Shown in pieces: positions 8,752-17,391 of a DNA stretch of 64,000 nucleotides. Below the pieces are notes generated by a model, which was not told the DNA's origin, made no database searches, and saw only the letters and a list, made by a program, of their open reading frames with translations. The stretch is from positions 620,001-684,000 of the forward strand of contig NZ_RHJS01000002.1 of NCBI RefSeq assembly GCF_003885045.1, read 5' to 3'. Position numbers and translations under genes: made by a program. The stretch is from Schaedlerella arabinosiphila. GTDB lineage: Bacteria > Bacillota > Clostridia > Lachnospirales > Lachnospiraceae. Position 1 is the first letter of the stretch. Every line of letters begins with the position of its first letter.

Positions 8752-9954
8752 ATGAAATACGATATTCTGATAAAAAATGCGAAAACAAGGAACCGGGATG
8801 AGCTGGTAGATATCGCTGTTCTCGATGGAAAGATTACGGCCATTGAAAAAAATATCACAGAGGAAGCGTCAAAGATCATTAACGCTTCCGGAAACCTGGT
8901 AACAGAATCTTTTGTAAACGGCCATCTTCATCTAGACAAGGTATATACGCTGCAAATGGCGGGGCAGGAGGCGCTGAAAGAATATAACGGCGCGAATATG
9001 GGTGGCGCCATGACAAGCATTGAGCGTGCTGCGGATTTTAAAGCGGCATATGACGAGTCGTGGATTATTGAAAATGTAAGAAAAGCCTGTAACCTGGCTG
9101 TGAAATATGGCAATACACACATCCGCGCGTTTGCTGATGTGGATTCGAAAGCAAAGCTGGAAGGCGTAAAAGCGCTTTTAAAGGCCCGTGAAGAATATAA
9201 GGATAAAGTAGAACTTCAGGTTGTTGCCTTCCCCCAGGATGGTGTGGCACGTGAACCAGGTGCCAGGGAATTGATCAAGGAAGCATTAGAACTGGGAGCT
9301 GATGTAGTCGGCGGTATCCCGTGGATTGAATTTACGAAAGAAGATGAGCAGGATCATGTAGATTCCATGTGTGCATATGCAAAGGAATATAATAAGCCGA
9401 TTTCTATGCTTCTGGATGATGTAGGGGATGCGGAAGAACGTACGCTGGAGATGCTCTGCAAGAAATCCATTGAAATAGGATGGCAGGGGCGTGTGACGGC
9501 ACAGCATTGCCGCGCGATGGAATTGTATCCGGAAAATTATTTCCGCAAGCTGGTGACATTATTGAAGCAGGCTGGTGTAGGTATTGTATCTGACCCGCAG
9601 ACCGGACCGCTTGCCGCCAGGGTGAAGGACCTGCTTGAAGCAGGGGTGCCGGTTGCGCTGGGACAGGATGATATCCAGGATGCGTACTATCCATTTGGAG
9701 AATGCAATATGCTCCAGGTCGCGTTCCTTGCAAGCCACCTGTTGCGTATGGTCACATTTGACGATATGGAACTTCTCTATGATATGATTACTGTGAATGC
9801 TGCAAAAGTACTCGGCATCGAAGGCCATGAACTGAAAGTCGGAGGAAATGCGGATCTGGTCGTATTGGATCAAAAGGATGTGTATCACGCAATATGGTAT
9901 CACAGGGCTCCGGTTTATGTAATTAAAAATGGAGAAGAGATTACGGAGAAATAA
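8752..9954 (+). CDS. Cytosine-deaminase-like amidohydrolase (copy 1)
   Basis: The 400-residue enzyme is of the CodA/AtzC amidohydrolase branch. Metal ligands are His58 and His60 in NGHLHLDK, a later His in TAQHCRAMELYP and the Asp in LGQDDIQDAYYPFG, a block almost identical in layout to E. coli CodA. Such enzymes remove an exocyclic amino or imino group from a six- or five-membered ring; bacterial relatives act on cytosine, isoguanine, creatinine or ammelide derivatives. Its position between a uracil-type permease and the carbamoyl-phosphate steps suggests it delivers the keto form of the imported ring. AGGAGG lies just before the start. Family is secure, substrate open. Confidence 0.88.
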   Translation: MKYDILIKNAKTRNRDELVDIAVLDGKITAIEKNITEEASKIINASGNLVTESFVNGHLHLDKVYTLQMAGQEALKEYNGANMGGAMTSIERAADFKAAYDESWIIENVRKACNLAVKYGNTHIRAFADVDSKAKLEGVKALLKAREEYKDKVELQVVAFPQDGVAREPGARELIKEALELGADVVGGIPWIEFTKEDEQDHVDSMCAYAKEYNKPISMLLDDVGDAEERTLEMLCKKSIEIGWQGRVTAQHCRAMELYPENYFRKLVTLLKQAGVGIVSDPQTGPLAARVKDLLEAGVPVALGQDDIQDAYYPFGECNMLQVAFLASHLLRMVTFDDMELLYDMITVNAAKVLGIEGHELKVGGNADLVVLDQKDVYHAIWYHRAPVYVIKNGEEITEK

Positions 9955-9989
9955 TTAAAAAGAGTGATGACTAGGATTAGTCAGAATAT

Positions 9990-10022
9990 GTGCCTCCTGT
10001 AAAAAGCTTTATCAGGAGGCAC
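9990..10022 (+). terminator. Intergenic hairpin (attenuator or processing site)
   Basis: GTGCCTCCTG (9990-9999) pairs perfectly with CAGGAGGCAC (10013-10022); the loop contains the palindrome AAAGCTTT. Only a short TATTTTC follows, so termination may be partial. It separates the amidohydrolase from the transporter and could set the level of the last two genes of the operon. Confidence 0.55.
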
Positions 10023-10049
10023 GCTATTTTCAAGAGGAGGAAGAGGACA

Positions 10050-11438
10050 ATGGAAAAGAATCCATCAGAACGTAATTTGAATCCCATTGCCAAAATGGGA
10101 AATGTGCTTCTGAAATTTTCTTTAAAATATATGCCGGACGCAAGTATTTTTGCGGTGCTGCTGACAGTGACCGCCTTTATCGCAGGGGTAGCGCTGACCG
10201 ACCAGGGGCCGATTGAAATGATCGGGAACTGGTATAAGGGGTTCTGGGAGCTGCTCGCCTTCGCGATGCAGATGTCACTGATCGTGGTAACAGGATCCGC
10301 AGTGGCAAATTCTCCGGCGGTAAAAAAGGGAATCAAGAGAATCGCATCCATTCCAAAGAGCGGAATGCAGGCAGTCTGGCTGGTAGCAGTGGCAGTCATC
10401 CTGGTATCTTATCTGCACTGGGGACTTTCACTGATCGTAGGGGCGCTGCTGGCGAAGGAAGTCGCGAAAAATCTGAAAAGAAAAAGCATTCCTTTCGAAT
10501 ATGGCCTGATCGTCGCGGCAGCTTATGTAGGGCAGATGACATGGCAGGGGACGCTTTCATCGTCCATTGGGCTCTCCATCGCGTCTCCGGGACATATTCT
10601 TGAGAAAGAAATGGGAATCATCCCGATGTCAGACTATATGGGGAATTTTGTGAACATCTTTGTGACGATCGCACTGCTGATCATCCCGCCGATCTTTGCC
10701 ATGCTGATGCATCCGAAAAAGGACGGGATCTCACCTCTGGAGGAGGATGCGCTGAAAGCCATTGAGGAAGAGGATGCTGAAGCATTGAAGCGCCCGGAAA
10801 ATCCTACGGTAGGGGATATCCTGAATTATTCTCCGATCATTTCCTATTCCATAGGCATCATGGGATGGGTCTATATCATTTACGCATTTGCCACAAAAGG
10901 ATTTTCTGCGCTGGATATTAATCTTGTGAATTTTATTTTCCTGTTTACCGGAATGATCTTACATAAAAATATCGCGAACTATGTCCGCGCGGTCAGCGAA
11001 GCAGTCAGCGGCGCGGCGGGGATCATCTTCCAGTTTCCGCTGTATGCCGGAATCCAGGGGATCATTAAGTATTCCGGACTTGTCAATATCCTTTCATCTG
11101 CGATTGTGGCAATTTCCACGCCGAAGACATTTTACCTCTGGACATTTCTTACAGCGGCGATCATCAATATGTTTGTGCCGTCCGGAGGCGGTCAATGGAC
11201 AGTCCAGGGACCCATTGCAATCGCGTCGGCAGAAATGATGGGGGCAGATGTGATCAAGACCTGTCTGATGGTCGGTTATGGAAATACATGGACGAATATG
11301 TTTCAGCCGTTCTGGGCAATTGCGCTGTTGGGCATTACGGGATTGAAGGCGAAGGATATCATGGGATATTCTACTGCCATTATGATATGCGGAGGAATCG
11401 TCTATATTATCGCAAGCTTCCTGCCGATGTATTTGTAA
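10050..11438 (+). CDS. AtoE-type short-chain fatty-acid transporter
   Basis: The 462-residue, multi-pass protein belongs to the SCFA_trans/AtoE family. It begins with NPIAKMGNVLLKFSLKYMPD and contains TGSAVANSPAVKKGI, HWGLSLIVGALLAKEV and VPSGGGQWTVQGPI, typical of the family. AtoE-like carriers move short monocarboxylates across the inner membrane. It is unusual in a nucleobase operon and could export the acid left after carbamoyl removal or import an acid-like substrate. The start at 10050 is supported by GAGGAGG at 10034-10040; an earlier in-frame ATG at 9990 lies in the hairpin and is rejected. Confidence 0.85.
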   Translation: MEKNPSERNLNPIAKMGNVLLKFSLKYMPDASIFAVLLTVTAFIAGVALTDQGPIEMIGNWYKGFWELLAFAMQMSLIVVTGSAVANSPAVKKGIKRIASIPKSGMQAVWLVAVAVILVSYLHWGLSLIVGALLAKEVAKNLKRKSIPFEYGLIVAAAYVGQMTWQGTLSSSIGLSIASPGHILEKEMGIIPMSDYMGNFVNIFVTIALLIIPPIFAMLMHPKKDGISPLEEDALKAIEEEDAEALKRPENPTVGDILNYSPIISYSIGIMGWVYIIYAFATKGFSALDINLVNFIFLFTGMILHKNIANYVRAVSEAVSGAAGIIFQFPLYAGIQGIIKYSGLVNILSSAIVAISTPKTFYLWTFLTAAIINMFVPSGGGQWTVQGPIAIASAEMMGADVIKTCLMVGYGNTWTNMFQPFWAIALLGITGLKAKDIMGYSTAIMICGGIVYIIASFLPMYL

Positions 11439-11478
11439 ATCAGGACAGGACGAAAAAAAGAAATGGAGAAGGAAGAAT

Positions 11479-12423
11479 ATGAAAAAAAGAATTGTGATTG
11501 CGCTTGGCGGAAACGCTCTTGGGAAGACGGTTTCCGAACAGGCGGTTGTTGTAAAGGGTACGGTGAAGGTGATCGCGGATCTGATCAGAGACGGGCATGA
11601 GGTGATTATTTCACATGGAAACGGCCCCCAGGTAGGGATGATCCAAAAGGCATTGAGCGCGCTTCATGCACAGGATCCGGAAAATTATGAAATTTGTCCG
11701 TTATATGTCTGTGCGGCAATGAGTCAGGGATATATCGGATATGATCTGCAGAAGGCGTTAAAAAATGAATTGGTAAAAAGCGGAATTTCAAAAAGGATAT
11801 CTACTCTTTTGACACAGGTGGAAGTGGATTCGAAAGATCCGGCTTTTGAGAATCCGACCAAGCCGATCGGCGCGTATGTTTCCGAAGAAGAGGCAAAAAG
11901 GCTCCGGCAAACACGGGGATTCGTATTCGCGGAAGACGCGGGCCGGGGCATCCGGCGTGTTGTTGCGTCACCGAAGCCTGTAAATATTCTTGAGATCGAT
12001 ACGATCAGGAGCATGCTTGATCAGGGAGAAATCGTCATTGCATGCGGAGGGGGAGGAATCCCGGTTGTAAAAAATGCAGAGGATGAATATGAAGGAATAG
12101 AAGCGATTATTGACAAAGATTTTGCTTCGGCGAAATTAGCCGAATTGATCCATGCGGATTATCTGATCATTCTGACCGCTGTGGAGAAGGTGGCGATCAA
12201 CTATGGAAAGCCGGATCAGCAATGGCTGAGCAGGATGTCTGTGAAGGAAGCGGAAAGGTATATTGAAGAGGGGCAGTTTGCGCCTGGTTCCATGCTTCCG
12301 AAGGTAGAAGCCGCGATGCAGTTCGCAGGTTCAGGTCAGGGACGAAGGGCGCTGATCACATTATTGGAAAAGGCGAAGGAAGGGATCGAAGGAAAGACAG
12401 GGACGGAGATTGTATGTTGCTAA
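11479..12423 (+). CDS. arcC: Carbamate kinase
   Basis: The 314-residue protein is a full-length carbamate kinase: N-terminal IVIALGGNALGK, ISHGNGPQVGMIQKA, a CGGGGIPVV loop near 192, ILTAVEKVAINY and a C-terminal SMLPKVEAAMQFA segment. It converts carbamoyl phosphate and ADP to ATP, ammonia and CO2. No ornithine carbamoyltransferase or arginine deiminase is nearby, so its carbamoyl phosphate presumably comes from AllFGH, as in the E. coli allantoin pathway. It is the last gene of the operon, 40 bases after the AtoE-type gene, with a GGAGAAGGAAG ribosome site. Confidence 0.93.
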   Translation: MKKRIVIALGGNALGKTVSEQAVVVKGTVKVIADLIRDGHEVIISHGNGPQVGMIQKALSALHAQDPENYEICPLYVCAAMSQGYIGYDLQKALKNELVKSGISKRISTLLTQVEVDSKDPAFENPTKPIGAYVSEEEAKRLRQTRGFVFAEDAGRGIRRVVASPKPVNILEIDTIRSMLDQGEIVIACGGGGIPVVKNAEDEYEGIEAIIDKDFASAKLAELIHADYLIILTAVEKVAINYGKPDQQWLSRMSVKEAERYIEEGQFAPGSMLPKVEAAMQFAGSGQGRRALITLLEKAKEGIEGKTGTEIVCC

Positions 12424-12449
12424 GTGCGCTTTAGCAATTGAATAAAGGC

Positions 12450-12478
12450 TTTACACTCATATCTTATTTTGGTACAAT
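12450..12478 (+). promoter_or_regulatory. Strong sigma-A promoter of the 48-residue ORF
   Basis: TTTACA (12450-12455) and TACAAT (12473-12478) are spaced by exactly 17 bases, 52 bases before the start codon of the small ORF at 12531. Confidence 0.75.
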
Positions 12479-12530
12479 GAGAGTATCTCATAGATGATAT
12501 TTTTATATTTAATAGAAGGGAGGCAATTAA

Positions 12531-12677
12531 ATGACCGACAAACAATTACGATATATCAATAGATTAACTGTTTTTGTAAGAAAACTATTAAAACTTGTAC
12601 CGCAAGAAAAAAGAGATGAACTTGAAAATGAATTTGATTCTATCCTTTTAGAAGTCACGGAACCAGGCGAAAATTAA
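12531..12677 (+). CDS. Small ORF of 48 residues, unknown function
   Basis: A 48-residue basic-then-acidic protein (starts MTDKQLRYINRLTVFVRKLL, then acidic up to the end EVTEPGEN) has its own near-consensus promoter, a GAAGGGAGG ribosome site 6 bases before the ATG, and its own strong terminator. It looks helical and soluble; no family is recognised. The self-contained 280-bp unit is AT-richer than its neighbours and sits between two converging nucleobase operons, which suggests a moron-like insertion. No repeats bounding it were seen. Confidence 0.6.
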   Translation: MTDKQLRYINRLTVFVRKLLKLVPQEKRDELENEFDSILLEVTEPGEN

Positions 12678-12680
12678 ACG

Positions 12681-12727
12681 AAAGTGTAAAGTCTTTATTG
12701 AACGATTAAAGACTTTACACTTTTTTT
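12681..12727 (+). terminator. Rho-independent terminator
   Basis: GTGTAAAGTCTTTA (12684-12697) pairs with TAAAGACTTTACAC (12707-12720), followed by seven T. The stem can extend with flanking A/T. It ends the small ORF transcript and may also serve the convergent amidohydrolase. Confidence 0.9.
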
Positions 12728-12760
12728 AACGCTTTTCAGAAGATGATTCAGTATGTCGAT

Positions 12761-14026
12761 TTACAGCATTGCCGCTTTACGCTCAAAACCGGCAATGACT
12801 TTTCCTCTGCGGAGAATATAAGGGCGGGAGGCACGGATGCGGATTGCCTCATGTACGCTTGGAGCGTCAACAATATTTAAATCTGCGTCATTTCCGATTT
12901 GAATGCCGTATTTTGCATCCGGATCAAATGCACGGGCAGAACGGGAAGTAAGCATATCCCACATAATGCGTGCAGTTTCCGGTGTGTTGTACTGTGCGCA
13001 GTAGCATCCCACCAGACCATAATCCAATGGATCACCGGTTCCGTATAGATGAAAGCCGTCGCAAATGGTATCCTGTGCCGTTATCACATTGATCCCCATG
13101 TCAACCATTTCGCGGATCCGTGTAACACCACGTGTACGCGGTTCCTGGTCGATTCCCATGATTGCCATCGTCTGTGTATTGGCACAGATATTGACATCCG
13201 CATTCTTCAGCATTTTCATGACTTTAATAGCATGAGATTGGTTTTGATATGTGATCGATGTACAATGACCGCCTGTTACACGTCCCTGCCAGCCTCGTTC
13301 CATTGTTTTCCATGCCGTATATTCCAGTGAGCGGTCAAACATATCTTTTGACTGGTCAATGTGCATGTCGATCAGGGCATGATATTTTTCCGCCATATCA
13401 AATACAAAATCAACATGTGCGCGGGCATGCTCATCAAGCAGTTCCGCAGCAGGCATTCCGCCGACAACATCACAGCCCATTTCCATAGCTTCTTCCATCA
13501 GCTTGTCTGTACCCGGATCGCAGTAGATGCCTTCCTGAGGGAACGCGACCAGCTGGAGATCACAGATGTCTTTCGTCGCCTCCTTTGCGAGCAGTAACCC
13601 TTTTACCGCGTTCAGATTTGGATCAAGCATACTGATATCAATATTAGAACGCAGTTTTGTTGTCCCATACATGACACAGTCACGAATCGCTCGTTCTGCG
13701 CGGCGCGCGACATCCTCGGGTGTATATTTGCGGATCCGCTCATGCATCACAAAGATCGCGTCCTCCAGAGTCTCTTCCGTACTGGAGATCCAGTTCTCTT
13801 TGCCAAAGCTCTGACGTCCCTGCTCGTAGGAGGTATATGCTTTGTCAAAATGCATATGGGTATTGACAAAGGTGGGGCATGCCATCATACTGTTGGCTTC
13901 GATGACTTTCGTTCCGTCAGAAGCGGTTATGTTTTCAGAAATTTCCTTATATTTCCCATTTTCGTCAATCAAAATATCGGCAATGGTTCCGGTTCCGTTT
14001 ATATTTGCTTTTTTAATAAGTAGCAT
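12761..14026 (-). CDS. Cytosine-deaminase-like amidohydrolase (copy 2)
   Basis: The 421-residue enzyme is a second CodA-like amidohydrolase. Metal-binding signatures are FVNTHMHFDKAYT near 53-65, GGHCTSITYQ and the Asp in TAQDTICDGFHLYGTG. It is clearly homologous to the enzyme at 8752 (compare LVAFPQEGI with VVAFPQDGV, and DVVGGMPAAEL with DVVGGIPWIEF) but diverged, so it probably acts on a related ring with different substituents. It follows the purine-type permease at 14113 on the minus strand by 86 bases and forms the second module with the PucR gene upstream. Product and substrate are not determined. Confidence 0.86.
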   Translation of the reverse strand: MLLIKKANINGTGTIADILIDENGKYKEISENITASDGTKVIEANSMMACPTFVNTHMHFDKAYTSYEQGRQSFGKENWISSTEETLEDAIFVMHERIRKYTPEDVARRAERAIRDCVMYGTTKLRSNIDISMLDPNLNAVKGLLLAKEATKDICDLQLVAFPQEGIYCDPGTDKLMEEAMEMGCDVVGGMPAAELLDEHARAHVDFVFDMAEKYHALIDMHIDQSKDMFDRSLEYTAWKTMERGWQGRVTGGHCTSITYQNQSHAIKVMKMLKNADVNICANTQTMAIMGIDQEPRTRGVTRIREMVDMGINVITAQDTICDGFHLYGTGDPLDYGLVGCYCAQYNTPETARIMWDMLTSRSARAFDPDAKYGIQIGNDADLNIVDAPSVHEAIRIRASRPYILRRGKVIAGFERKAAML

Positions 14027-14112
14027 TTTTAATCCTCCTGAAAATTATTTTTTTTTAAATCTTATTTTGAGATCAATCATTCTGGTTCCAATGTATCCGC
14101 ATCAGGAATGCG

Positions 14113-15492
14113 TTAGCTTTCCTGCTCTTCTTTGTTTTTCAGCATGTGATTCAGAAGCAGGTTTAATACGATACCCACTACAACTGATAAAAAAGTAGGG
14201 GAAGTCACGAGCATGTTGATGAATGACGGTAATCCGGAGGCCCACTCAGAAAATGTAGAAGCGCAGTGATAAGGAAGCATGACTGCGATCGACAGAGTAG
14301 ATCCGGCAATTACGGTATTTTTTAAAGTGCGTTCATCTGATACGATCGTATCGATACCAGAGAACATGATCGTTGCGGCTGTGATCAAGAACACGGATCC
14401 GATTACAGAACGCGGAATTCCTGACAGGATATATGCTAATTTGGGGCATACACTGTATAATAGAAAGAAAACAGCAGCAACCATTGTTACAATGCGTGAG
14501 CAAACACCTGTTGCGGAGATAATGCCAATATTTTGAGTGTAAGAAGTACAGGGAAGACCGCCGAAAAATGCAGTAGCGGCGCATCCGAAGCCTTCCGCCA
14601 TGATACCCCGGTCAATGTGTTTAACCTGGAATTTCTCATTGCAGGCGCTGCAGGTAGCTGCGTAATCACCCACAGATTCAAACATGGACCCGATGAAACC
14701 GGCAAATACTCCGATAAACGCAAGCGGCAAAAACTCGATCATTGCGCCGGGCTGTCCTTCCAGACCTGTAAAAGGAAACAGCTTTGGCATGGAAAACCAG
14801 GGAGCAGCGGCAACAGCGTCCCAGTTAAATGCTCCTGTGACAGTACCGCCGAATACGCCTACAACAATAACTGTGATCAGAATAAACCCCTGGGAAAGGA
14901 TTCCTTTACATTTAAATTTTAAGATCAGAGCCAAAATGAATGCGATCAGGGCCAGGATCAGAAACTTTGGAGTTTGGTTGGATAATGTCCATTGGATCGC
15001 GATTCTCGCTGCCACAAAGCCGATGGATGTCACAACAGAGCCGATGACAACCGGCGGGAGAAATTTTCTGATCTTACTCATGATCCGGCTTAAGCCCAAA
15101 AACCCTTCTACCAATCCGCCGATGATCACAGCACCCCAGATTGCAGGCAGACCATATACCGACGCGGCAGATCCCATGGATGCGGCCAGAGCAGAGGAAG
15201 GTCCCTGCACGATCGGCAGACGGTTTCCGATGGTTGCCTGCAGCAAAGTACAGAACCCCATGCATAAGAATGATGCGCTGATCATGGTGGGCAGAACGGA
15301 AGTACCGTCTAATCCAGCCAGGGAAACAAAAAGTGATGCCCATATGAAAGGTGTAAAATCTACAAGGGTAATCTGCAGAGCAAAGTACGCGGTTTTCCAC
15401 CATGGCCTGGGGACATCTTCGATTCCATAGGATATCTCAATATTTGATTTTGTTTCAATATTAAATACTAATTCTTCCGGATTATACATCAT
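14113..15492 (-). CDS. NCS2 nucleobase permease, purine (xanthine) type
   Basis: The 459-residue multi-pass protein is an NCS2/NAT family carrier. The family motif appears as QNIGIISATG in the segment SYTQNIGIISATGV, with Gln at the first position as in xanthine/uric-acid carriers, unlike the Glu of the permease at 7484. FESVGDYAAT marks the substrate site. A soluble N-terminal extension of about 35 residues precedes the first membrane segment. It is followed by the second amidohydrolase and preceded by a promoter resembling that of the allH operon. A GGAGGTGAG ribosome site lies before the start. Confidence 0.88.
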   Translation of the reverse strand: MMYNPEELVFNIETKSNIEISYGIEDVPRPWWKTAYFALQITLVDFTPFIWASLFVSLAGLDGTSVLPTMISASFLCMGFCTLLQATIGNRLPIVQGPSSALAASMGSAASVYGLPAIWGAVIIGGLVEGFLGLSRIMSKIRKFLPPVVIGSVVTSIGFVAARIAIQWTLSNQTPKFLILALIAFILALILKFKCKGILSQGFILITVIVVGVFGGTVTGAFNWDAVAAAPWFSMPKLFPFTGLEGQPGAMIEFLPLAFIGVFAGFIGSMFESVGDYAATCSACNEKFQVKHIDRGIMAEGFGCAATAFFGGLPCTSYTQNIGIISATGVCSRIVTMVAAVFFLLYSVCPKLAYILSGIPRSVIGSVFLITAATIMFSGIDTIVSDERTLKNTVIAGSTLSIAVMLPYHCASTFSEWASGLPSFINMLVTSPTFLSVVVGIVLNLLLNHMLKNKEEQES

Positions 15493-15597
15493 GCAGTCTC
15501 ACCTCCTTAAAAAATTCATACATCATAATGCCCGTCCTTTGGTTCATAAAGTACCTCCTCCTTTTTAAATCGAATGTTTAAATATTGGTTGTTTTAT

Positions 15598-15666
15598 ATT
15601 ATAATTGTCAGATTTTTTGAATTCTATATGAAGGGTTCACAAATTCTTTTAGTGCAATTTTGTGAA
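15598..15666 (-). promoter_or_regulatory. Promoter and candidate PucR operator of the second nucleobase module
   Basis: On the minus strand a -10 TATAAT sits at 15603-15598 with no good -35. Upstream lies an inverted repeat TTCACAAA / TTTGTGAA (half-sites at 15658-15666 and 15636-15643). The sequence between operator and -10 and just past the -10 shares AAAAAATCT and ATTATAATATAAAACA with the allH operon promoter, as does the operator core CACAA/TTGTG. Confidence 0.6.
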
Positions 15667-15704
15667 AATGATAATGGAGATTTTGAAAAAAATGTAATAA
15701 TTCA

Positions 15705-15741
15705 ACAAAAAAGCAGGAGCTTTTTTCGCTTCTGCTTTTTC
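15705..15741 (-). terminator. Terminator of the second PucR gene
   Basis: On the minus strand AAAAAGCAGAAGC pairs with GCTCCTGCTTTTTT across a short A-rich loop and runs into a T tract. It separates the PucR gene from the downstream permease transcript. Confidence 0.8.
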
Positions 15742-15789
15742 AGGTCTTTCTATTCTGTTTGTAACGATTCAGCAATATTTTAATTTATA

Positions 15790-17391
15790 TCACTTTTTTT
15801 CACCTAAATCTTTATACAGGCTTAATGCCAGTTCCAGCCGGAAACGGTCTTCATAATGATTGATATTCAGATTTGTAATTTCAATAATATTTTTCAAACG
15901 ATAGGTGATGGTATTATAATGTGTATACATATCCTTAGATACCTGCCGCAGGTTTCCCATATTTTTAAGATAACATTCCAGTGTACGAAGTAATTCCGCG
16001 TTTTTTGTCCTGTCATATTCGATCAGCCTGCCGAGAGTCTCCTGGACAAACATATCTATTTCATGATTTGGATTATCTGCGCAGATCAGTCTGAGAACAT
16101 CCAATTCATCAAAACATGTGAAAGACCGTTTACAATTTTGGGCTGCTCTCAGGGCGATACGCGCTTCACGGTCACTTTGAGCCAGACCGGTTATTCCGGT
16201 ATGAGGGCGGCCGCAGCCGGCGGTAATATTTAAAGTTCCATAATGATTGGCTACGCTATTGGAAAATAAGGTGCACAGCCTGTTTAAATCTGAAAGATTC
16301 CTGTTTTCACCAGGAGCGCTTAGTAAGACAATATGCTCTCCGGTGTCCTTGATCGTACGAATGGAAAATCCATATCCTTCAAAGTAACTCCGCATATTAT
16401 TGAACAACAAACTGTGTTGAATATCGGCTACATAGCTATTGGCACTTTTCTGGCTGGATACCCGCATACGTATGATGACATGGGCTTCTTCCGCAAGAAT
16501 ACCAAGCTCAGCAGCTCTGGATAACTCTGTTTGTTCGTCCAGAATCTGATCGGACAGCAAATGAAAAACATAATTTGTGAAATCATCTTTCCGAAAAGCC
16601 TGCTTTTGCTGCTCACGGGTGATCTCGAGCGGTACGACATGCTGGATCTGGTACAATATTCGGGGCTCTGGATTTACTTCAAAGACTGAAGAATACAAAT
16701 AAAGATATCCAAAAGAATGATCCCCGCTTTTTAATTCGTACATTTGTGCCTTTTCAGCAAAAAAATCCGAAGTCTTTTCGGCAGAAAGATCAGCAAAAAA
16801 ATCCAGATCTTCTGGACAAATATGAAAAGCCTGCCGGGTATTTATGGTGTCAAGAATCATGACACTGTTATTCATGAGCGCGGAAATCATACAGACGATA
16901 TCTTCCAAAGCAGCGCCTTCAATAATCGTACTGGTGAGCATTTTATTTGCTGTCAGTGCTTCTTCGAGACGAATGGTCTGACGTCTCAAAAGTTCATCGG
17001 AAATGGCTTTTGTTAAGGATGAAAATTGTACGCCTTTTGGCAGTTCAATTAAGGGGATGCCCAGCATATCCGCCTGTGTGATCATAATGTCCGGTATTTT
17101 TTTCAGATATGGATAAGGTTTGATAAAAATTGCGGACATTCCGCTGTCAGAAACATTTAATACAAATTTGTCCAGTGCTTGTATATCATTATGAATTGCG
17201 TGACAGGCGGTTACAATGATCTCATTTTTTGAAAGCCACAGATAGTAATCAGGAGTGTCACTCAGATTGATCCCCAAAACACGTAAATCAAGCCCCTTAT
17301 AGCCGGCAAGAAGCGTATGTCCTTCAAAAGCGGGTAATTCTAATAGTTCAGCAACTGTTGGATAAAAAGAATGATCAACAGAACCTTCCAT
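15790..17391 (-). CDS. PucR-family transcriptional regulator (copy 2)
   Basis: The 533-residue protein is a homologue of the regulator at 824-2434. The N-terminal PucR domain (SFYPTVAELLELPAFEG, GLDLRVLGINLSDTPDYYLWL) and C-terminal helix-turn-helix (GNLRQVSKDMYTHYNTITYRLK near 475) are in the same places. The start at 17391 is preferred because GGGAGG precedes it by 7 bases; the upstream in-frame extension lacks a ribosome site. It is transcribed in the same direction as the permease and amidohydrolase but has its own terminator. It probably controls that module through the CACAA/TTGTG operator; this is inference. Confidence 0.88.
   Translation of the reverse strand: MEGSVDHSFYPTVAELLELPAFEGHTLLAGYKGLDLRVLGINLSDTPDYYLWLSKNEIIVTACHAIHNDIQALDKFVLNVSDSGMSAIFIKPYPYLKKIPDIMITQADMLGIPLIELPKGVQFSSLTKAISDELLRRQTIRLEEALTANKMLTSTIIEGAALEDIVCMISALMNNSVMILDTINTRQAFHICPEDLDFFADLSAEKTSDFFAEKAQMYELKSGDHSFGYLYLYSSVFEVNPEPRILYQIQHVVPLEITREQQKQAFRKDDFTNYVFHLLSDQILDEQTELSRAAELGILAEEAHVIIRMRVSSQKSANSYVADIQHSLLFNNMRSYFEGYGFSIRTIKDTGEHIVLLSAPGENRNLSDLNRLCTLFSNSVANHYGTLNITAGCGRPHTGITGLAQSDREARIALRAAQNCKRSFTCFDELDVLRLICADNPNHEIDMFVQETLGRLIEYDRTKNAELLRTLECYLKNMGNLRQVSKDMYTHYNTITYRLKNIIEITNLNINHYEDRFRLELALSLYKDLGEKK

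Noticed and set aside
9990..10049. Longer N-terminus for the AtoE-type protein
   Set aside because: The upstream start lies within a hairpin and lacks a ribosome site; family members begin near the 10050 start.
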